Part shown: piece after piece, positions 52,601 to 62,602 of the stretch | Numbering within the stretch: the first letter of the stretch is position 1 | Layout: each line of letters begins with the position of its first letter | Assembly: GCF_023343835.1 (NCBI RefSeq) | Contig: NC_064435.1 | Coordinates: 42,560,103 to 42,624,102, forward strand | Direction of reading: 5' to 3' | Source of the DNA: Lagopus muta | Taxonomy: Eukaryota; Chordata; Aves; Galliformes; Phasianidae | DNA: 64,000 bases | The notes under the pieces: generated by a model | The model's database searches: none | What the model saw: the letters and a program-made list of their open reading frames with translations, nothing else | What the model was told of the DNA's origin: nothing | Translations under genes and position numbers: made by a program

Positions 52601-55600
52601 AGGTCTCCCCGGAGCCTTTTCTTCTTTAAGCTAAGCAAGCCCAGCTCTTTCAACCTTGACTTTGATCCTGACTTTAACCAAACGGTCGGTGGTGTTGGAG
52701 TTTTTTAAAGCATAGTTTTTTTCTTAAGTTTGTAGAATAACTGCAGTACAATGTTGTCATAGTCACATGTTATTAACAGGAGAGGGAGATAGAGACCCAT
52801 GCTTTGTTAGTGGGTTGGATGTCTTAAACACTGTGGAATAGCAGGTTTTGGGAACAAAGACTTCCATTCCTATCTATTGAAGAAGGTGTTTTGCAGCAGT
52901 GTTGTCTTCTCTTTATCCTCTCCTACTCCTATCCCTGCCCCGGAAGTTATCACCTTCCCTGCTAACAATCTGATACTGCTTGTGCCTTGTTGGGAAAGGA
53001 CTGGCTTGTATTTTGAACAATTTCAAGCCTAGTATTACAGAATACAGAGAGAGTAGGACGCAAGGAAATTGTAGGACTGATCTTAATAATTGAACTGTTG
53101 TCTTCTGGCTGTGCAAGTTCAGAAGTACCTTGATATTCATCAGACAAGGTCCTCTGCCGGATGAACTTTGTCAACCATCACTATTAAATATAAACAGAAA
53201 GACTGCAGTCATTAACCACAATAATTTTGTATTTAGAGAGGATACATTCCCCAGAGTTTAGAGAAGTTAGAAGAAGTAGTAGCGTCAGTTATAGTCTCTT
53301 CTGGTTATTTCTCTAAAACCAGTAGCTTTCCAGCAGGCACTCTGGGTTTGCCTCCACTCTGGGTGGGGCATTTAAATATATAGAGAAAAATTCTACCAAA
53401 CCAGTGGTGAACTGTGTCTCCAAAATATATAAAAATACTGAGAACTGGTGCCACAGTAGGTAAATCCAGCTTGGCTTAATACTGCTAATCTGAAAAGATT
53501 TCCAGCAAGGACCAGGCTGCTGATCTTAATTGAGCTGTATGAATTTATTATGTTAGAAACCATTCAAAGAACTTCCCTTATTTTCTGATTCTATTTCTCT
53601 TTGTATACAAACTTAGCTTTATTTACCTGATTAAAAAATAATAATTAGAGGGATACCAGTCATCACAGTCTATCTACAAGTTAGGTATCTATTGTAAGGT
53701 AGTGACACAACTTCTGCCTTAGAGCTGGTGATGAGACCAGATGGCTGTGGGGAGTAGCTGATCCTATCTGATTTTCTCCACTGATTCTGCAGGGAGCTTA
53801 GAATGCTTAAACAGATGCCTGTCTGTTTGGTGAGACACGTCTGCTGTGCTGAACTAGTATTTTAGCAGTAGATTGCAATGTCTTACTACTGGGTAGAATA
53901 GCATCTATTTCTTCAGCTTTATTTTCAACATTTCACTTTGTCCATGATGCTGAAGTGAAAAATTGAGCTTCATACCACTTTGGTTCCTTTCACCTTTCTG
54001 CTGTTTTGTTTGTTGGATGCCTTGCAAGGGAAGAGTTTCATTAGACTGAAATGTGAGCTAGGAGAGAGCCCTGAGCGTGGAATGTTGCCTGCCTTGTTCT
54101 CTGAGATGGGCAAAATTTGCATACTTCCCCTCTTTAATTTCATGTGAGGAAAGTGCTGCAGCTCTTCAGGGCTCCTTCTCAGCACTATGTGGGATAGCAC
54201 TCATCGCTTCAGCTCTTCATGCAGGACTCGTAGCATCTCTTCAGGTTATGATTATGCACTTAAATGTGTGCAAAGCACATCTGCTTAAATGAATCCCAAG
54301 CCCTTATCTGCCTGATGAAGAACCTGTACGAAAGGCTAATCAAACTGAAGTGATATTTTAAGTCTTCAACATTTACGTGCCTATTAAAACAAATGATTAC
54401 CTATTCTTTATTTGTGGAGAGATAGTTCTTGTCTTTCTGTCCCAGGTAATTTGTTGTTAAGTACTAGCAGGTAATGATTTTACAGACAGTATGAACAACT
54501 TTGTTGTCAAGTAGGTTTTGCCGTTATTAATCACCTATAGTGCTAAGGATCCTTGCTGTATCTATACAGGAGTGGTTTACTGGCTGCCTAAAAGCACTAT
54601 CCTGCAGTAAAATATTTGCAAATAAAAATCATAAGCATTCAAGGAATACACAACTTATTGTCCTTTAACTGAAAGCATTAAATGAAAACATTCAAGGCTA
54701 GACTGGATGAGGCTTTGAGCAACCTGATCTGGAGGGAGGTAGCCCTGCTTATAGCAGGGGGTTGGAACTAGATGATCTTAGAGGTCCCTTCCAACTCAAA
54801 TCGTTCTGTGATTCTTTGAAATTACTTATAACCTATAACACTTTAAAATTGTCTCTTTCCTTTAAAGTTAAGTAAATTCATCATGAATTCAGAAATTGTT
54901 TCAGAATTTTTTTCTATATTTTTCTGTAACACTCTTACTACTTGAACTGGTATTTTTTTTCTTAAGAAAAAGCAGGTGTGAAATGCAAGCTCCTCAGCTT
55001 ATGTCCGCAGTAATCAGCGCTCAGTATTGCTTCTTGGTCTCAACAAAAGTGCATTCTGAATTTCTTTTTGCACCATTATCTTCCAGATTTTTTTTTCTCA
55101 GTGTCTTATCTTTGAACCAGAGTGACGTCACGTTCTTGAGGTGACAAAGGGTTATGTTTGGTTTGATTTTTTTTGGAAAGGATATCATACTTTGTATTTA
55201 CAATCACTGCTCAAAGACCATAAAATACTGTCTCCATGTAGCACAAGTCCTAATGGCAGCTGCTTGTATTCAAGCGTCTTACAAAGCAGGAAAAAAATGA
55301 TTTCATGCATCTTCTCCAGAATTTTAGGTCGTGTGAAGAACTGAAGGGGCATAAGACTTACTTTAACATTAGAAAACATTTATTTTCCCCGCATTTAGAT
55401 TCATCTAAGTAATTTTAGCTGAACCTTTCTGTGGCGTTGTATGTGTAATTACTGGATTTTAAATAATGACTAGCATTGGACTACATTATGCCACTTTCTT
55501 CTTCCCCCTTTTTTCCCTGCATTTTGGATATCACGGATTCCAGCTGGGACAGCTGTCCTTTCTGGAAGCTTCTCTGTATTGTGAGAAGTGGTAGTTTATG

Positions 55601-56675
55601 ACTGTTGGGTTTGGGTTGAGAGAGGAATGTGGTGATTCCAGTGGTTGCACTCACTTTTCTGTATATCACTGCATACTTGGTTAACCTACCAAGAGGGATA
55701 TACAAGAATGGCAAGTAGAGTTCAGACTGTTTTTTTTCAAGGCGGGTGACAATGAATCTTTATGTCATTGTGTTTGAGTTCAGGTTTCGATGTTCATATT
55801 TTTAGAGTTCAAAGTTGCAACATTTACTAGTACTGTATTGCACAACTGGTTTTGATTGTTTCTCTGGTCAGCAGCAGTAATTATCTAGTTGTGTTTATTG
55901 CCTAAAGGAAGAGTTCTGGTTTTGCTGATTTTAGTTTTTAAATCTGCTTTTGCAATCTGCAAATAAATGTTTTACCAGGACAGAGAGCTGCTATGATAAT
56001 TCTGTTGTGATAAAGACTGAGTTGTTTCCATTTGGGGCTATTTATGTTTCTTTTTTTGTAATGGGTTTAAGAAAATACAGCAACTGTAGTGAATTTCACA
56101 AAATGCAATATATTTTTTATCAAGTAATAGTTTATGCCTTTTTCTAATGGGTACTCTTGACCTATATTTCTCTATTTATTTCAACTAGATCTTTGCATCT
56201 CATGCCTAATACTTCAAAGATTAAGGTAATTAATAACAAATCTGTGAAAATTAGTTCAGTCAACAGAAGAACTGGTATATCTTGACCAATTCATGTAAGC
56301 ATTTACATGATGGTTTCTAGCGTCTCCTCAGAAGACATTACATCCTCTGCCACCTTCAGAGTTAGAAGAGATGTTTGAGGCACCTGTAGAATGTAAATAC
56401 ACCAAGCTGTAACTTGCGGGAGCATCAGTCTCCCTTTAATTTATTAGAAAACTCTAATCTCTTATTTAAATATGTAAGGGGAAAGTGTATCTAGTGGCTT
56501 CATCAGGTCTTTTACATATTAAAATATGTGAAAATTCAAGTTTTTCAACTACTGCTTTCCAGTTATCTTAATTAAATGTTTGCTTTTATTTGTTTTACAG
56601 AAGTCCTGGGTATTATATGACTTAGATGTTGTGGATCTAAATGAAAGTAAGAAGAGAACCTGCTGTGCATTCTGA
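26472..56675 (+). CDS. Rab-family small GTPase gene, six coding exons (whole locus)
   Basis: The coding sequence joins 26472-26631, 32853-32913, 33668-33806, 42407-42496, 47709-47810 and 56601-56675: 627 bases, 208 residues plus TGA. Intron phases are 1, 2, 0, 0, 0 and every intron is GT-AG. Rabs are membrane-anchored GTP switches that direct vesicle traffic. Visible motifs are P-loop GESFVGKT (22-29), switch I threonine in PTIG (T52), WDTAGQE (74-80), NKCD (133-136) and ETSAK (161-165). The RabF motifs are IGIDF (53-57), KLQIW (70-74), [12 protein letters not shown] (81-92), the segment around VLVYDIT (97-103), and the one around SWMKDI (113-118). The protein ends CCAF, a double-cysteine prenylation signal. 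Oddities are F25 in the P-loop, an Ala/Ser stretch at 40-48 in switch I, and only about 20 residues of variable tail. Family membership is certain. The subfamily is not: it looks closest to Rab8/10/13/35/15, but no named member is recognised. Confidence 0.95.
28890..28988 (+). mobile_element. CR1 LINE 3'-end fragment (Rab intron 1)
   Basis: It contains CTGTAGGGAACCTGCATTAG, GGTTGGACTTGATGAACCCC, TCCATTCCAACCCCTAAAAT and TCTGTGATCTCTGTG: a short degraded CR1 terminus in the gene's orientation. Confidence 0.75.
29651..30465 (-). mobile_element. CR1 LINE with intact C-terminal ORF2 segment (Rab intron 1)
   Basis: On the minus strand, 30313-29702 is an uninterrupted frame of 203 codons. It matches the C-terminal end of CR1 ORF2 by pattern: [38 protein letters not shown] and [12 protein letters not shown]. 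The 3' tip lies at 29651 (CGTAGAATCATAGTATC reversed). The element is 5'-truncated, so neither the endonuclease nor the reverse transcriptase core is present. It is one of the better-preserved copies here. Confidence 0.9.
30466..32852. other. Rab intron 1, distal part
   Basis: AT-rich intronic sequence with a run of 24 A at about 31664-31687. No other gene or large repeat is recognised. Confidence 0.4.
32853..32913 (+). CDS. Rab-like GTPase, coding exon 2
   Basis: This 61-base exon completes G54 and encodes residues 55-73 plus two bases of W74. It carries the RabF1 motif IGIDFK and the RabF2 motif VKLQIW that flank the beta-2/beta-3 interswitch. The acceptor is TTCTTTCTTCTAG and the donor is ATG|GTAAGTT, both strong matches to consensus. 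Intron 2 downstream is only 754 bases, the shortest in the gene. Confidence 0.95.
33668..33806 (+). CDS. Rab-like GTPase, coding exon 3
   Basis: This 139-base exon completes W74 and encodes residues 75-120. It contains the G3 box DTAGQE with the catalytic-type glutamine Q79 (equivalent to Ras Q61), switch II ([13 protein letters not shown], RabF3), the beta-4 strand VLVYDITN and alpha-3 (SWMKDIHE). The acceptor is TTTCTTTCAG and the donor is GAG|GTAAAT. The open frame continues a short way into intron 3 before a stop, which is read-through and not a real 3' end. Confidence 0.95.
35402..35485 (-). mobile_element. CR1 LINE 3' tip (Rab intron 3)
   Basis: CGTAGAATCATAGAATCACA, then AAAGGACCTACAAGATCATC and TAGTCCAACTGTCC: the reverse complement of a CR1 3' terminus. 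Confidence 0.85.
35636..36508 (-). mobile_element. Galluhop-like mariner element, internally deleted, split by an LTR-like insertion
   Basis: The left end TTCTGAAAGTAATGCCTCCT and the reverse complement of the right end AGGAGGTGTTACTTTTGGAG form imperfect inverted repeats (about 14 of 18 core positions match). The element sits at a TA, as expected for mariner. The body (CTCATAAAAATCTGCGCCAG; GGAGGTGACCCACCA) matches the Galluhop/Mariner1_GG pattern in reverse orientation. Without the inserted 371 bases it is about 0.5 kb, well short of an autonomous mariner of about 1.2-1.3 kb. No transposase frame survives. Confidence 0.8.
35719..36089 (+). mobile_element. solo LTR-like insertion nested inside the mariner element
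   Basis: A 371-base block starting TGTAGGGGAACTG interrupts the mariner text. It is bounded by the direct repeat AGCTAC (35713-35718 and 36090-36095), a six-base target duplication. Joining the flanks restores the typical mariner CAGCTACAAAACAC. Inside are a C-rich block, TTTAAGGGC (TATA-like) and GGATAAAGG (poly(A)-signal-like), as in a retroviral LTR. The right end does not show a clean CA, so the class is tentative. It has no coding capacity. Confidence 0.65.
36509..40600. other. Rab intron 3, central part
   Basis: Mostly AT-rich sequence with no recognised repeat family. A 71-codon open frame at 39392-39607 lies in a locally GC-richer patch, and a triple short repeat lies near 38958-38998. 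Neither is called as a gene. Confidence 0.4.
40625..40653. repeat. (TG)n microsatellite
   Basis: About fourteen TG dinucleotides, preceded by an imperfect TATACATATATA stretch. Confidence 0.95.
42407..42496 (+). CDS. Rab-like GTPase, coding exon 4
   Basis: This exon encodes residues 121-150 (30 codons, phase 0 on both sides). It includes beta-5 (VDIVLLG) and the guanine-specificity G4 box NKCD, followed by a basic, helix-leading stretch ending KGEK. The acceptor is CCTCTTTTAG|AAAG. Using the next AG, four bases on, would shift the frame, so the first AG is the real site. The donor is AAAAG|GTACCA. Confidence 0.93.
43229..43680 (+). mobile_element. Galluhop-like mariner fragment with transposase N-terminus remnant (Rab intron 4)
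   Basis: The left inverted repeat is recognisable (GCTCCGGAAACAATGCCTCC). Downstream text follows the Galluhop pattern: AGGCAGATGTTGGTGGTATG and GGCAGCAGAGGGGCAGTGTG. A frame at 43442-43681 reads [20 protein letters not shown], the helix-turn-helix region expected at a mariner transposase N-terminus. Similarity ends near 43680 without a right inverted repeat. The catalytic domain is absent. Confidence 0.8.
43681..45351. other. Rab intron 4, unassigned part
   Basis: AT-rich sequence with no gene or repeat family recognised. Confidence 0.4.
45352..45489 (+). mobile_element. CR1 LINE 3'-end fragment (Rab intron 4)
   Basis: AAAAGCTGCCTGGGCATGGT, GGGCAACCTGCTTTGGGTGT, CTTGAGCAGGGGTTGAATCA and the terminus CCATGATTCTGTGATTAA. 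Confidence 0.85.
45700..46285 (+). mobile_element. degraded CR1 reverse transcriptase fragment (Rab intron 4)
   Basis: The best-preserved part is 46150-46285: TCTAGTTGGTGGCTAGTAAA, TATGGTAGGACCCAGATTAT, TCAACATCAGTGACCTGATG. This corresponds to the CR1 reverse transcriptase stretch ahead of the FADD motif. The left half is only loosely similar, so its boundary is approximate. No open frame survives. Confidence 0.6.
46586..46785 (-). mobile_element. CR1 LINE 3'-end fragment (Rab intron 4)
   Basis: TGTAGAATGGCTTAGGCTTG, AACCCCCTGCCATGTGCAGG, GGTTGCCATCCACCAGACC and CCTCCAGGGATGGAGCATCC are typical CR1 text in reverse orientation. Confidence 0.9.
47709..47810 (+). CDS. Rab-like GTPase, coding exon 5
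   Basis: This exon encodes residues 151-184 (34 codons, phase 0). It carries beta-6 ([10 protein letters not shown]) with the G5 box ETSAK, and alpha-5 ([16 protein letters not shown]). The acceptor is preceded by an unbroken run of 15 T (47687-47701) followed by CCTCCAG, an unusually pure polypyrimidine tract. The donor is AAAAG|GTAGGA. Confidence 0.95.
47811..52258. other. Rab intron 5, proximal part
   Basis: About 4.4 kb of AT-rich sequence without a recognised gene or repeat family. A short GGCAGACAGGCA-type direct repeat lies near 49960-49992. Confidence 0.4.
52259..52668 (-). mobile_element. CR1 LINE 3'-end fragment (Rab intron 5)
   Basis: AGAATCATAGAATGGCCTGG, CCCCTGCTATGTGCAGGGTT, CATCCAGCCTGGCCTTGAAT, CTTCCTCCTAATATCTAACC and GGCTGCAATGAGGTCTCCCC appear in reverse CR1 order. 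It is about 400 bases and 5'-truncated. Confidence 0.9.
52669..54686. other. Rab intron 5, middle part
   Basis: No gene or repeat family is recognised. Confidence 0.4.
54687..54818 (+). mobile_element. CR1 LINE 3'-end fragment (Rab intron 5)
   Basis: CATTCAAGGCTAGACTGGAT, AACCTGATCTGGAGGGAGGT, GGAACTAGATGATCTTAGAG and TCGTTCTGTGATTCTTTG. Confidence 0.9.
54819..56600. other. Rab intron 5, distal part
   Basis: AT-rich intronic sequence. No gene or repeat family is recognised. Confidence 0.4.
56601..56675 (+). CDS. Rab-like GTPase, terminal coding exon 6
   Basis: This exon encodes residues 185-208 and the TGA at 56673-56675. The tail is short and acidic ([12 protein letters not shown]), then basic (KKR), ending TCCAF. 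In Rab proteins a C-terminal CC motif is geranylgeranylated by Rab geranylgeranyltransferase with Rab escort protein. The CCxF ending could also be read as a CaaX box for GGTase-I, which is inference. The acceptor is TTTGTTTTACAG. The reading frame continues exactly from exon 5. Confidence 0.93.
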   Translation, partial: KSWVLYDLDVVDLNESKKRTCCAF

Positions 56676-57572
56676 AATATTGTTTATTATTTCATTTCCT
56701 CTTCAGAGAATATTAACTATTACAAGGGAACATAAAAAAAAATTTAAAAGGGAGTCTGTAAACCCAAAGCACAGAATTTAGGCATCCTTTTTATTACAGA
56801 AATGTTGCTGGCAAATATTTTGACATGTTTATATTTTTTTATTTTTAATGTGAATTTAAAACAATCATCTGATGTTTGAATCATTTGCATACAAATGGTT
56901 GCACAGGTGAAATCTAAATGTACTATTTTTCTCGTATTAAAAACATGTACTTCAACATTTTTTTGTGCCATTTGTATTAGATTTTTGATTTTCATGAACA
57001 TCGGCATCACACAGGCAGCCTTTCAATACATGAAATCATTTATACTGTCCATGAGATAACATATGTTTAATCAGCTTATACTCAGTGTAGTCCTGTAAGA
57101 TGATTTTCTGCAGATTTTTGGTTTTGTTTCTTTGATATCCATTTCAGAAATGTATGTCTTACTGGAAAACTTTTGAACAGGGAAGTTGCAGAGATGATGG
57201 CTGAGACAAAAGAATATACCATACACCACAGCATCTGTGGGTTGCTGAGCCTCCCTTAGAAAGTAGAAAACATAAAACAATAGAGTGCATTCAGTAATAA
57301 TTACCATGCTCATATAGCCTTATCATTCCATAGAAACATTCACATTGGGGTTTAGCAGCATACCTGCATCTCCAAGAGTTCTTTTTGTTGTAAATGATTA
57401 CTGTGTTAAAAATGTATGCAGTGTTTGTTTGATTTGTATTATTTTCTTAGAGTATAAATACATTAGGGATCTGACTCTGCTCATTTGGATCTGTTTTATA
57501 TTGATACATAATAGCTTTAATTTCAGGGGAGGATATCACATTTTAGTTAAATTTGAATGAGAGCAGAATAAA
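56676..57572 (+). other. probable 3' UTR of the Rab-like gene, ending near AATAAA
   Basis: AT-rich, non-coding sequence follows the stop codon. The first canonical AATAAA on the + strand after the stop is at 57567-57572, followed by a T-rich stretch. An ATTAAA variant lies earlier, at 56936-56941. Either could define the transcript end; RNA data would decide. Confidence 0.35.
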
Positions 57573-59234
57573 GATGCAATTTTCTTTTTCTTCAGTTAGA
57601 AGCAAGCAGGACACACAGAAAACAAATGCAAGCTGGGAATTGCTATGGTTATATTGTTTTTTTTGTTTGTTTTGACTGGGAGATGTGATTCTTGATTATT
57701 AAATTTAATCATTCTACCACCATTTGCAGAAGAATAGTAGTACTAATAGTACTGTGCAAGACTGTGTGGTAAGCTATCCAGAATAATGAACTCCATTGGC
57801 TTAGTGTTCTGGAATGCCATTATGTGAAGTGGGCCTGCTTCCTTTCTGAAGTCTTTCTTCAGCTTGTCTTTTCAATCATATTTAGTGTTGAGACAGTGAC
57901 CTCAGCTCTCAGGTACTTTCTGAAGGATGTGGGACCAAATATGCCAGAGCGTTCTTTCAGGTTACTGTGCCACCAGTTATTCAGTGTGCTTGCAGAAGGG
58001 GAGTGGAAGACAAGAAGGTTGACTTATTTACAGCTGATCCTGAGACTACTCTCCTAGCCAGTCATTTAAACTAGCATTTAGAGCACAATCTTAAAGAACA
58101 AAGGATAATCCCTGTCTTAATTACAGCCATAGCAGATGAAGAAAATAGTGCTGGAAGCGATTTTGAAAGGCTGTCTAGTTCCTCCTCTTATCTTTCTCAG
58201 ATCAGCTGTCCCTGCTGTATTCCAGGAAGATGTTTAAAAGACCTGCGGTGAAGGAGGGGATTTCAATGTCTCCCTGAGTAATGTACAATCCTTACTGAAC
58301 TGGTTTTGCAGGCAGGAAGTTTCCTAATAACCTCGCCTAACTGCTGCACATGGAAAGCAGGTTTTCTCTTTCCTCTCTATGTACGTACATACCTTTGTGT
58401 CCTCCTTTTTTTTAGGCCAGAGAACTCTTTTTTTGCCATTTTCAGTGCGCTGCTTCTTATTTTTGAGTTGCTTTTCAGCTATCCTGGAGTGTAGAACTGA
58501 GAAGTTACCAGACTACTCCAGTTTAAATAACCACAGCTGGTGAAGCTAAGCTGATTTTTTTTTTTCATTATCTTACCGAAGATCTCCCTACTTATGCATT
58601 CCAGTATCAGCATAATGTAAGATAGCTTAACGTTGCTAACTGTTTAGCATGTGTGATGCGTAATCTCTCCTCTAAGTAACTGGTTTTCTGTCCTGGCACT
58701 TATTTGTGCAGTGGATTATTCTGTGTATGTAGAACTTTCTGTTTCTCCTTATTTAGTGTCATTTCATCTTTTCCAATTTGCCAGCATCCTTCTCAATTGT
58801 CATGCTGCGCTCCAGCATGGCTGGAACCTTTGCCTGTGTATAAAGCCTTTGCATGTGAATAAGTGTATTCTATTTAGTCATCCAAGATGTTGATGGAAAT
58901 ATCAAATAGCTCTGGATTCAAAACAGATCTCAGTGAAGTCGCAGTCAATACATCCTTTCAACTTGGGAGTACCAAATATTTCAGTATAATTATGCACTCA
59001 TGCTGTATACTTCTCTAGACCTTATTTTTTCCTTTCAGTTAAGAGCAACTTACATGCAACCCTATGACCCTCACTTTTTCCAGCCTATTCACAAAGCCTG
59101 TTACCATCTGCTAGAAGTGATCTAGGTTGTTCTGGTGTTGGTTGTTACTGACAAACCCATGCTGTTACTTCTCATGTATTTACTTTCAATATGCTTAAAA
59201 ATGGTTGGATTGCCTGTTCAATTTTTTTCACATT
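57573..59234. other. intergenic DNA downstream of the Rab-like gene
   Basis: No gene or repeat family is recognised. Confidence 0.4.
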
Positions 59235-59619
59235 TTTTGGGGAAAAGGAGGCTGAGGGGAGACCTTATTGCTCTCTTCCAATATCTGAAAGGTGCTTACA
59301 GCAAGAGCAGGGCTGGTCTCTTCTCACTGGTGGCAGGTGACAGGATGAGGGGAAATGGCGTTAAGTTCCACCAGGGAAAGTTTAGGTTGGATATCAGGAA
59401 ACACTTCTTTACAGAAAGGGTTGTTAAGCACTGGAATAGGCTGCTCAGGGAGGTGGTTGAGTCACCATCCCTGGGTATGTTTAAAAACCGTTTGGATGTG
59501 GCTCAGGGACATGATTTAGCAGAGGGTTATTAGAGTTAGGGTAGTTCTGGTTAGGTTGTGGTTGGACTTGATGATCTTTAAGGTCTTTTCCGACCTGAGC
59601 AATTCTATGATTCTATGAA
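59235..59619 (+). mobile_element. CR1 LINE 3' fragment with readable ORF2 tail
   Basis: The frame ending at 59533 shows the CR1 ORF2 C-terminus: [37 protein letters not shown] and [17 protein letters not shown]. The 3' end GCAATTCTATGATTCTATGA follows. The upstream 30-odd codons of that frame (from 59135) are host sequence, so the open frame is a chance fusion. It is among the least degraded copies in the window. Confidence 0.9.
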
Positions 59620-61793
59620 ACCAGGATTTTTTTAAGAGTAGAAATAAAGAGAATCAGCTTGTAGTGCTTTTTCCTTTCCACATTTTTTCCTTTTCCAGTT
59701 TTGTGGAATCTCACTCATTCAGTATTTATTCTTGGTGTTAATCATTTGCAGCTCTAACACGGCTTGTACCCTCTGGGAATTTCATCATATCCACTCTACC
59801 AAAAATCTTTTATTTATACAAGTATTTTCCATGATATTTCTTCATTCTTCTGCTTAAGCTGTTAGTCCTTTGTCAGTGGTGCTAGTAGTAAAATCACATC
59901 TGCCTTTAACTGAAGACAAAGGTTTAAGACATTAGGGTGTCTCAGTCATCAGTGATTATGTGATAATTAAATAGATTTCTCCCTCTGTAGAATAACAGAC
60001 CAGTTATTTCCTTGGTCTTCTCACTGCACTTTTTCTTCCAGCTTCCTTGTTATCTTTTAATTCCAGTTGTTTAACATGTTTATTCATAATTCAGTAATTT
60101 GACCTGCTTTCTGTTTTCTTTCATGTCATTGAAAAATCTCATGATCCAGCTGAGTTAGTTCACTTCCTTGCCATCTTCTGTACTGACCAAATTCTGCAGT
60201 TCTGCCTTCAGCACTTCTGAACTTTAAGCTGACCTGAACTCACACAAGTTTTGCTACTGGTTCTTGGAGTTTGTGTCTCTATTTGGTTCTTCATCCTCTT
60301 CCCCACAATGAATATAAATCAATAAAAGAGGGTCAGGTTGGGCAGTAGGGGTTTTGTTGTTTCTCTGTATAATAGGAATTCCTTCCATACGTCATTTAAT
60401 TTTACTGGGTTTTCTGTTACATTGGCTTAGGTACTATCCGGTCACTGGCTCATCTTAGGGAGGTGAAATATTTACGTTCCCAAACAACAACAAATGTATC
60501 AGGTTGCTCAAATCTCTTCAGAATACTTTGCATGAGGAAAGATTTTTATCAGTAGAGCAGGAATAGCATTCTCTTTCAAAACAAGAGATTCACAGTTGTC
60601 AACTATATCAAATATTGTTCTCTTTGAGCTCCCCGCTCACCTCAAAGGTTGGCATTTAGGATCTGATTCTGAAATGACCAAAGCATCTCCTATTGTTTTC
60701 CACCATACTTGTAAATTCAGCTAATCAGGCCTTTGATAAAGGGGAAAGTCATGAGGGAAGAAGGAATGCCATTTCATAGGTGATGAAAGAAATGCTGACA
60801 TAAATGGCTTCACACGAATCTTACAGAATGAGGCTTGGAAATCTATTTAGTGTATGCTTTCTACAGTATAAAGCAAGCTAGAAGATTCACGCTAAACTTA
60901 GTTTGTTTAATACAGCTCCATTTCCATCGTTTGTGTAGATATGAACTGATGATCACCCTAAATGCTTTAAAAACCATTTTATTGGCAATTGAATAAATAC
61001 TGTGTTGTTTTTTTTTTTTTCTTCCTGGTACATGAATATGTTAAGAAATCAACATGAGATCCAGTCAGTTCAGAATGCTTTGAAGAATAGGTTTTGGAGT
61101 TTTTGAGTCCCTTTGCCACTCCATGTGGCTTTGTGGCTACAATTTCCCATGCATACATAGAAAAAAAAAAAGTCTCTGCTGCCTGAAAGGTACGTGCACA
61201 AAAACTGTGATACAGCATAACTGAGGCCCCAGTCCTGGAGCAGATGTGACAACATTCATTTCTCTAAAGATCTGGCGGCTTTGTTAGTATTTTGCAGCAC
61301 CAGCAGGAGACTTGGGTAAGAGATCACTGAATGACTGAGGCATTGCTAAACATCAGAGAAATGGTTATATCTGAAGTGTTAATTATGCATAAGGTACAGT
61401 TAACACAAGAAAGAGTTGTGAGATTCTATGTTCTAGTGATTTGAATACTTTGTATGCAGTAGTAAAACATACTTCAAGAAGGTTCAGCTGCAGTACAGGT
61501 AGGACACGTTACAAAGTCAATTTAAGAGCTCCAGTAGAACAGTTAAATAATAATAGGCTTTACAATTTATTTTTGCTTGTAAATAACTAAATGAAATTTA
61601 AATGGTATCTCTAAGTTGCATTTAAAAATATGCATCCTGTTCCAATGGAATGGGTAAGAAGAAGTTGGGTTTCTACTGATGGAAGATGACACTGGCATGG
61701 CTATATATGAACACAGGGTTAATAGATGTATGACACACCTAAAACTGAAGGAGAAAGTAATCTGTAAAGAAAAATTAGCAGTAACCAAGGGGC
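59620..61793. other. intergenic, no gene recognised
   Basis: AT-rich sequence with a T run near 61007-61020. No repeat family is recognised. Confidence 0.4.
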
Positions 61794-61875
61794 AACCTAT
61801 TGTAGGGAACCTGCTTTAGCAGGAGGTTGGACTTCGTAATCCCCAGAGGTCTCTACGGTTCTGTGATTCTGTGGG
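61794..61875 (+). mobile_element. CR1 LINE 3' tip
   Basis: TTGTAGGGAACCTGCTTTAG, GGAGGTTGGACTTCGTAATC and CGGTTCTGTGATTCTGTGG form a short CR1 terminus. Confidence 0.8.
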
Positions 61876-62602
61876 AGAAATGTTTCTGCCCAAGCAGCAG
61901 TGCTGTGTGATGTCTGAGAGAAGCCTGTGAGGTGAGGCTGTGTCTGTCCTGAAATTAACGTAGGTTGCTTTTAAAGCCACTTCTTGACATACCCGTGCTC
62001 CTGGTCTCAGTGAATCCCAGTCTGACCTGATCTGCTTCGCCTCACGCATAAAAACCTTGGCAAACCTAAGCAAGTTAAAACCATACTTTGGCTTTCCATA
62101 TTTTGACAGCAGTGCTTTTAGCTATTATATCACTTTGCACTTCAATAGCTTAATTCACTGAAGTAGTTCAAAGCGTTCTGCAAACTTCATAAAAAGGAAG
62201 CAACTTTGAAAAAAAAATAAAATCCATTGTCTCATATTTGTGAATCTAGCAATTCCAGTAAGTGGAATCTAACATCACCAGGACCGAGTTCAGAGAATGA
62301 AGGACTTTCATAGTGGAGGGAAACCCCTACCCAGACCCTTTTACAGCAAGTTAACTTAAGTTTGTGTCACTCCCTCTGGCTTCCATAGTGGTCATTTCAT
62401 CTTAGAGCGTGGACAAGTCTGTCTGCAGCCAAGCAGAACAAGAGCGGATCTGTCTCAGCTCTCCTTGTTCTTGTAGTACTGCTGGCAGCAGCCACATAGC
62501 ACGCAGCTATGGCTGGGCCTGATACAGGACAGGAAGAGCGAGGGGTGGGGGGGCTGCAGGCAGATAAGGAGCTATGGGGGGTAGAAAAACATTTTCTTTT
62601 AT
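61876..62602. other. intergenic, no gene recognised
   Basis: No gene or repeat family is recognised. Open frames here overlap the neighbouring CR1 copies. Confidence 0.4.

Noticed and set aside
52325..52708. 127-codon + strand open frame
   Set aside because: It is antisense to a minus-strand CR1 copy; the residues are CR1 3' region read backwards.
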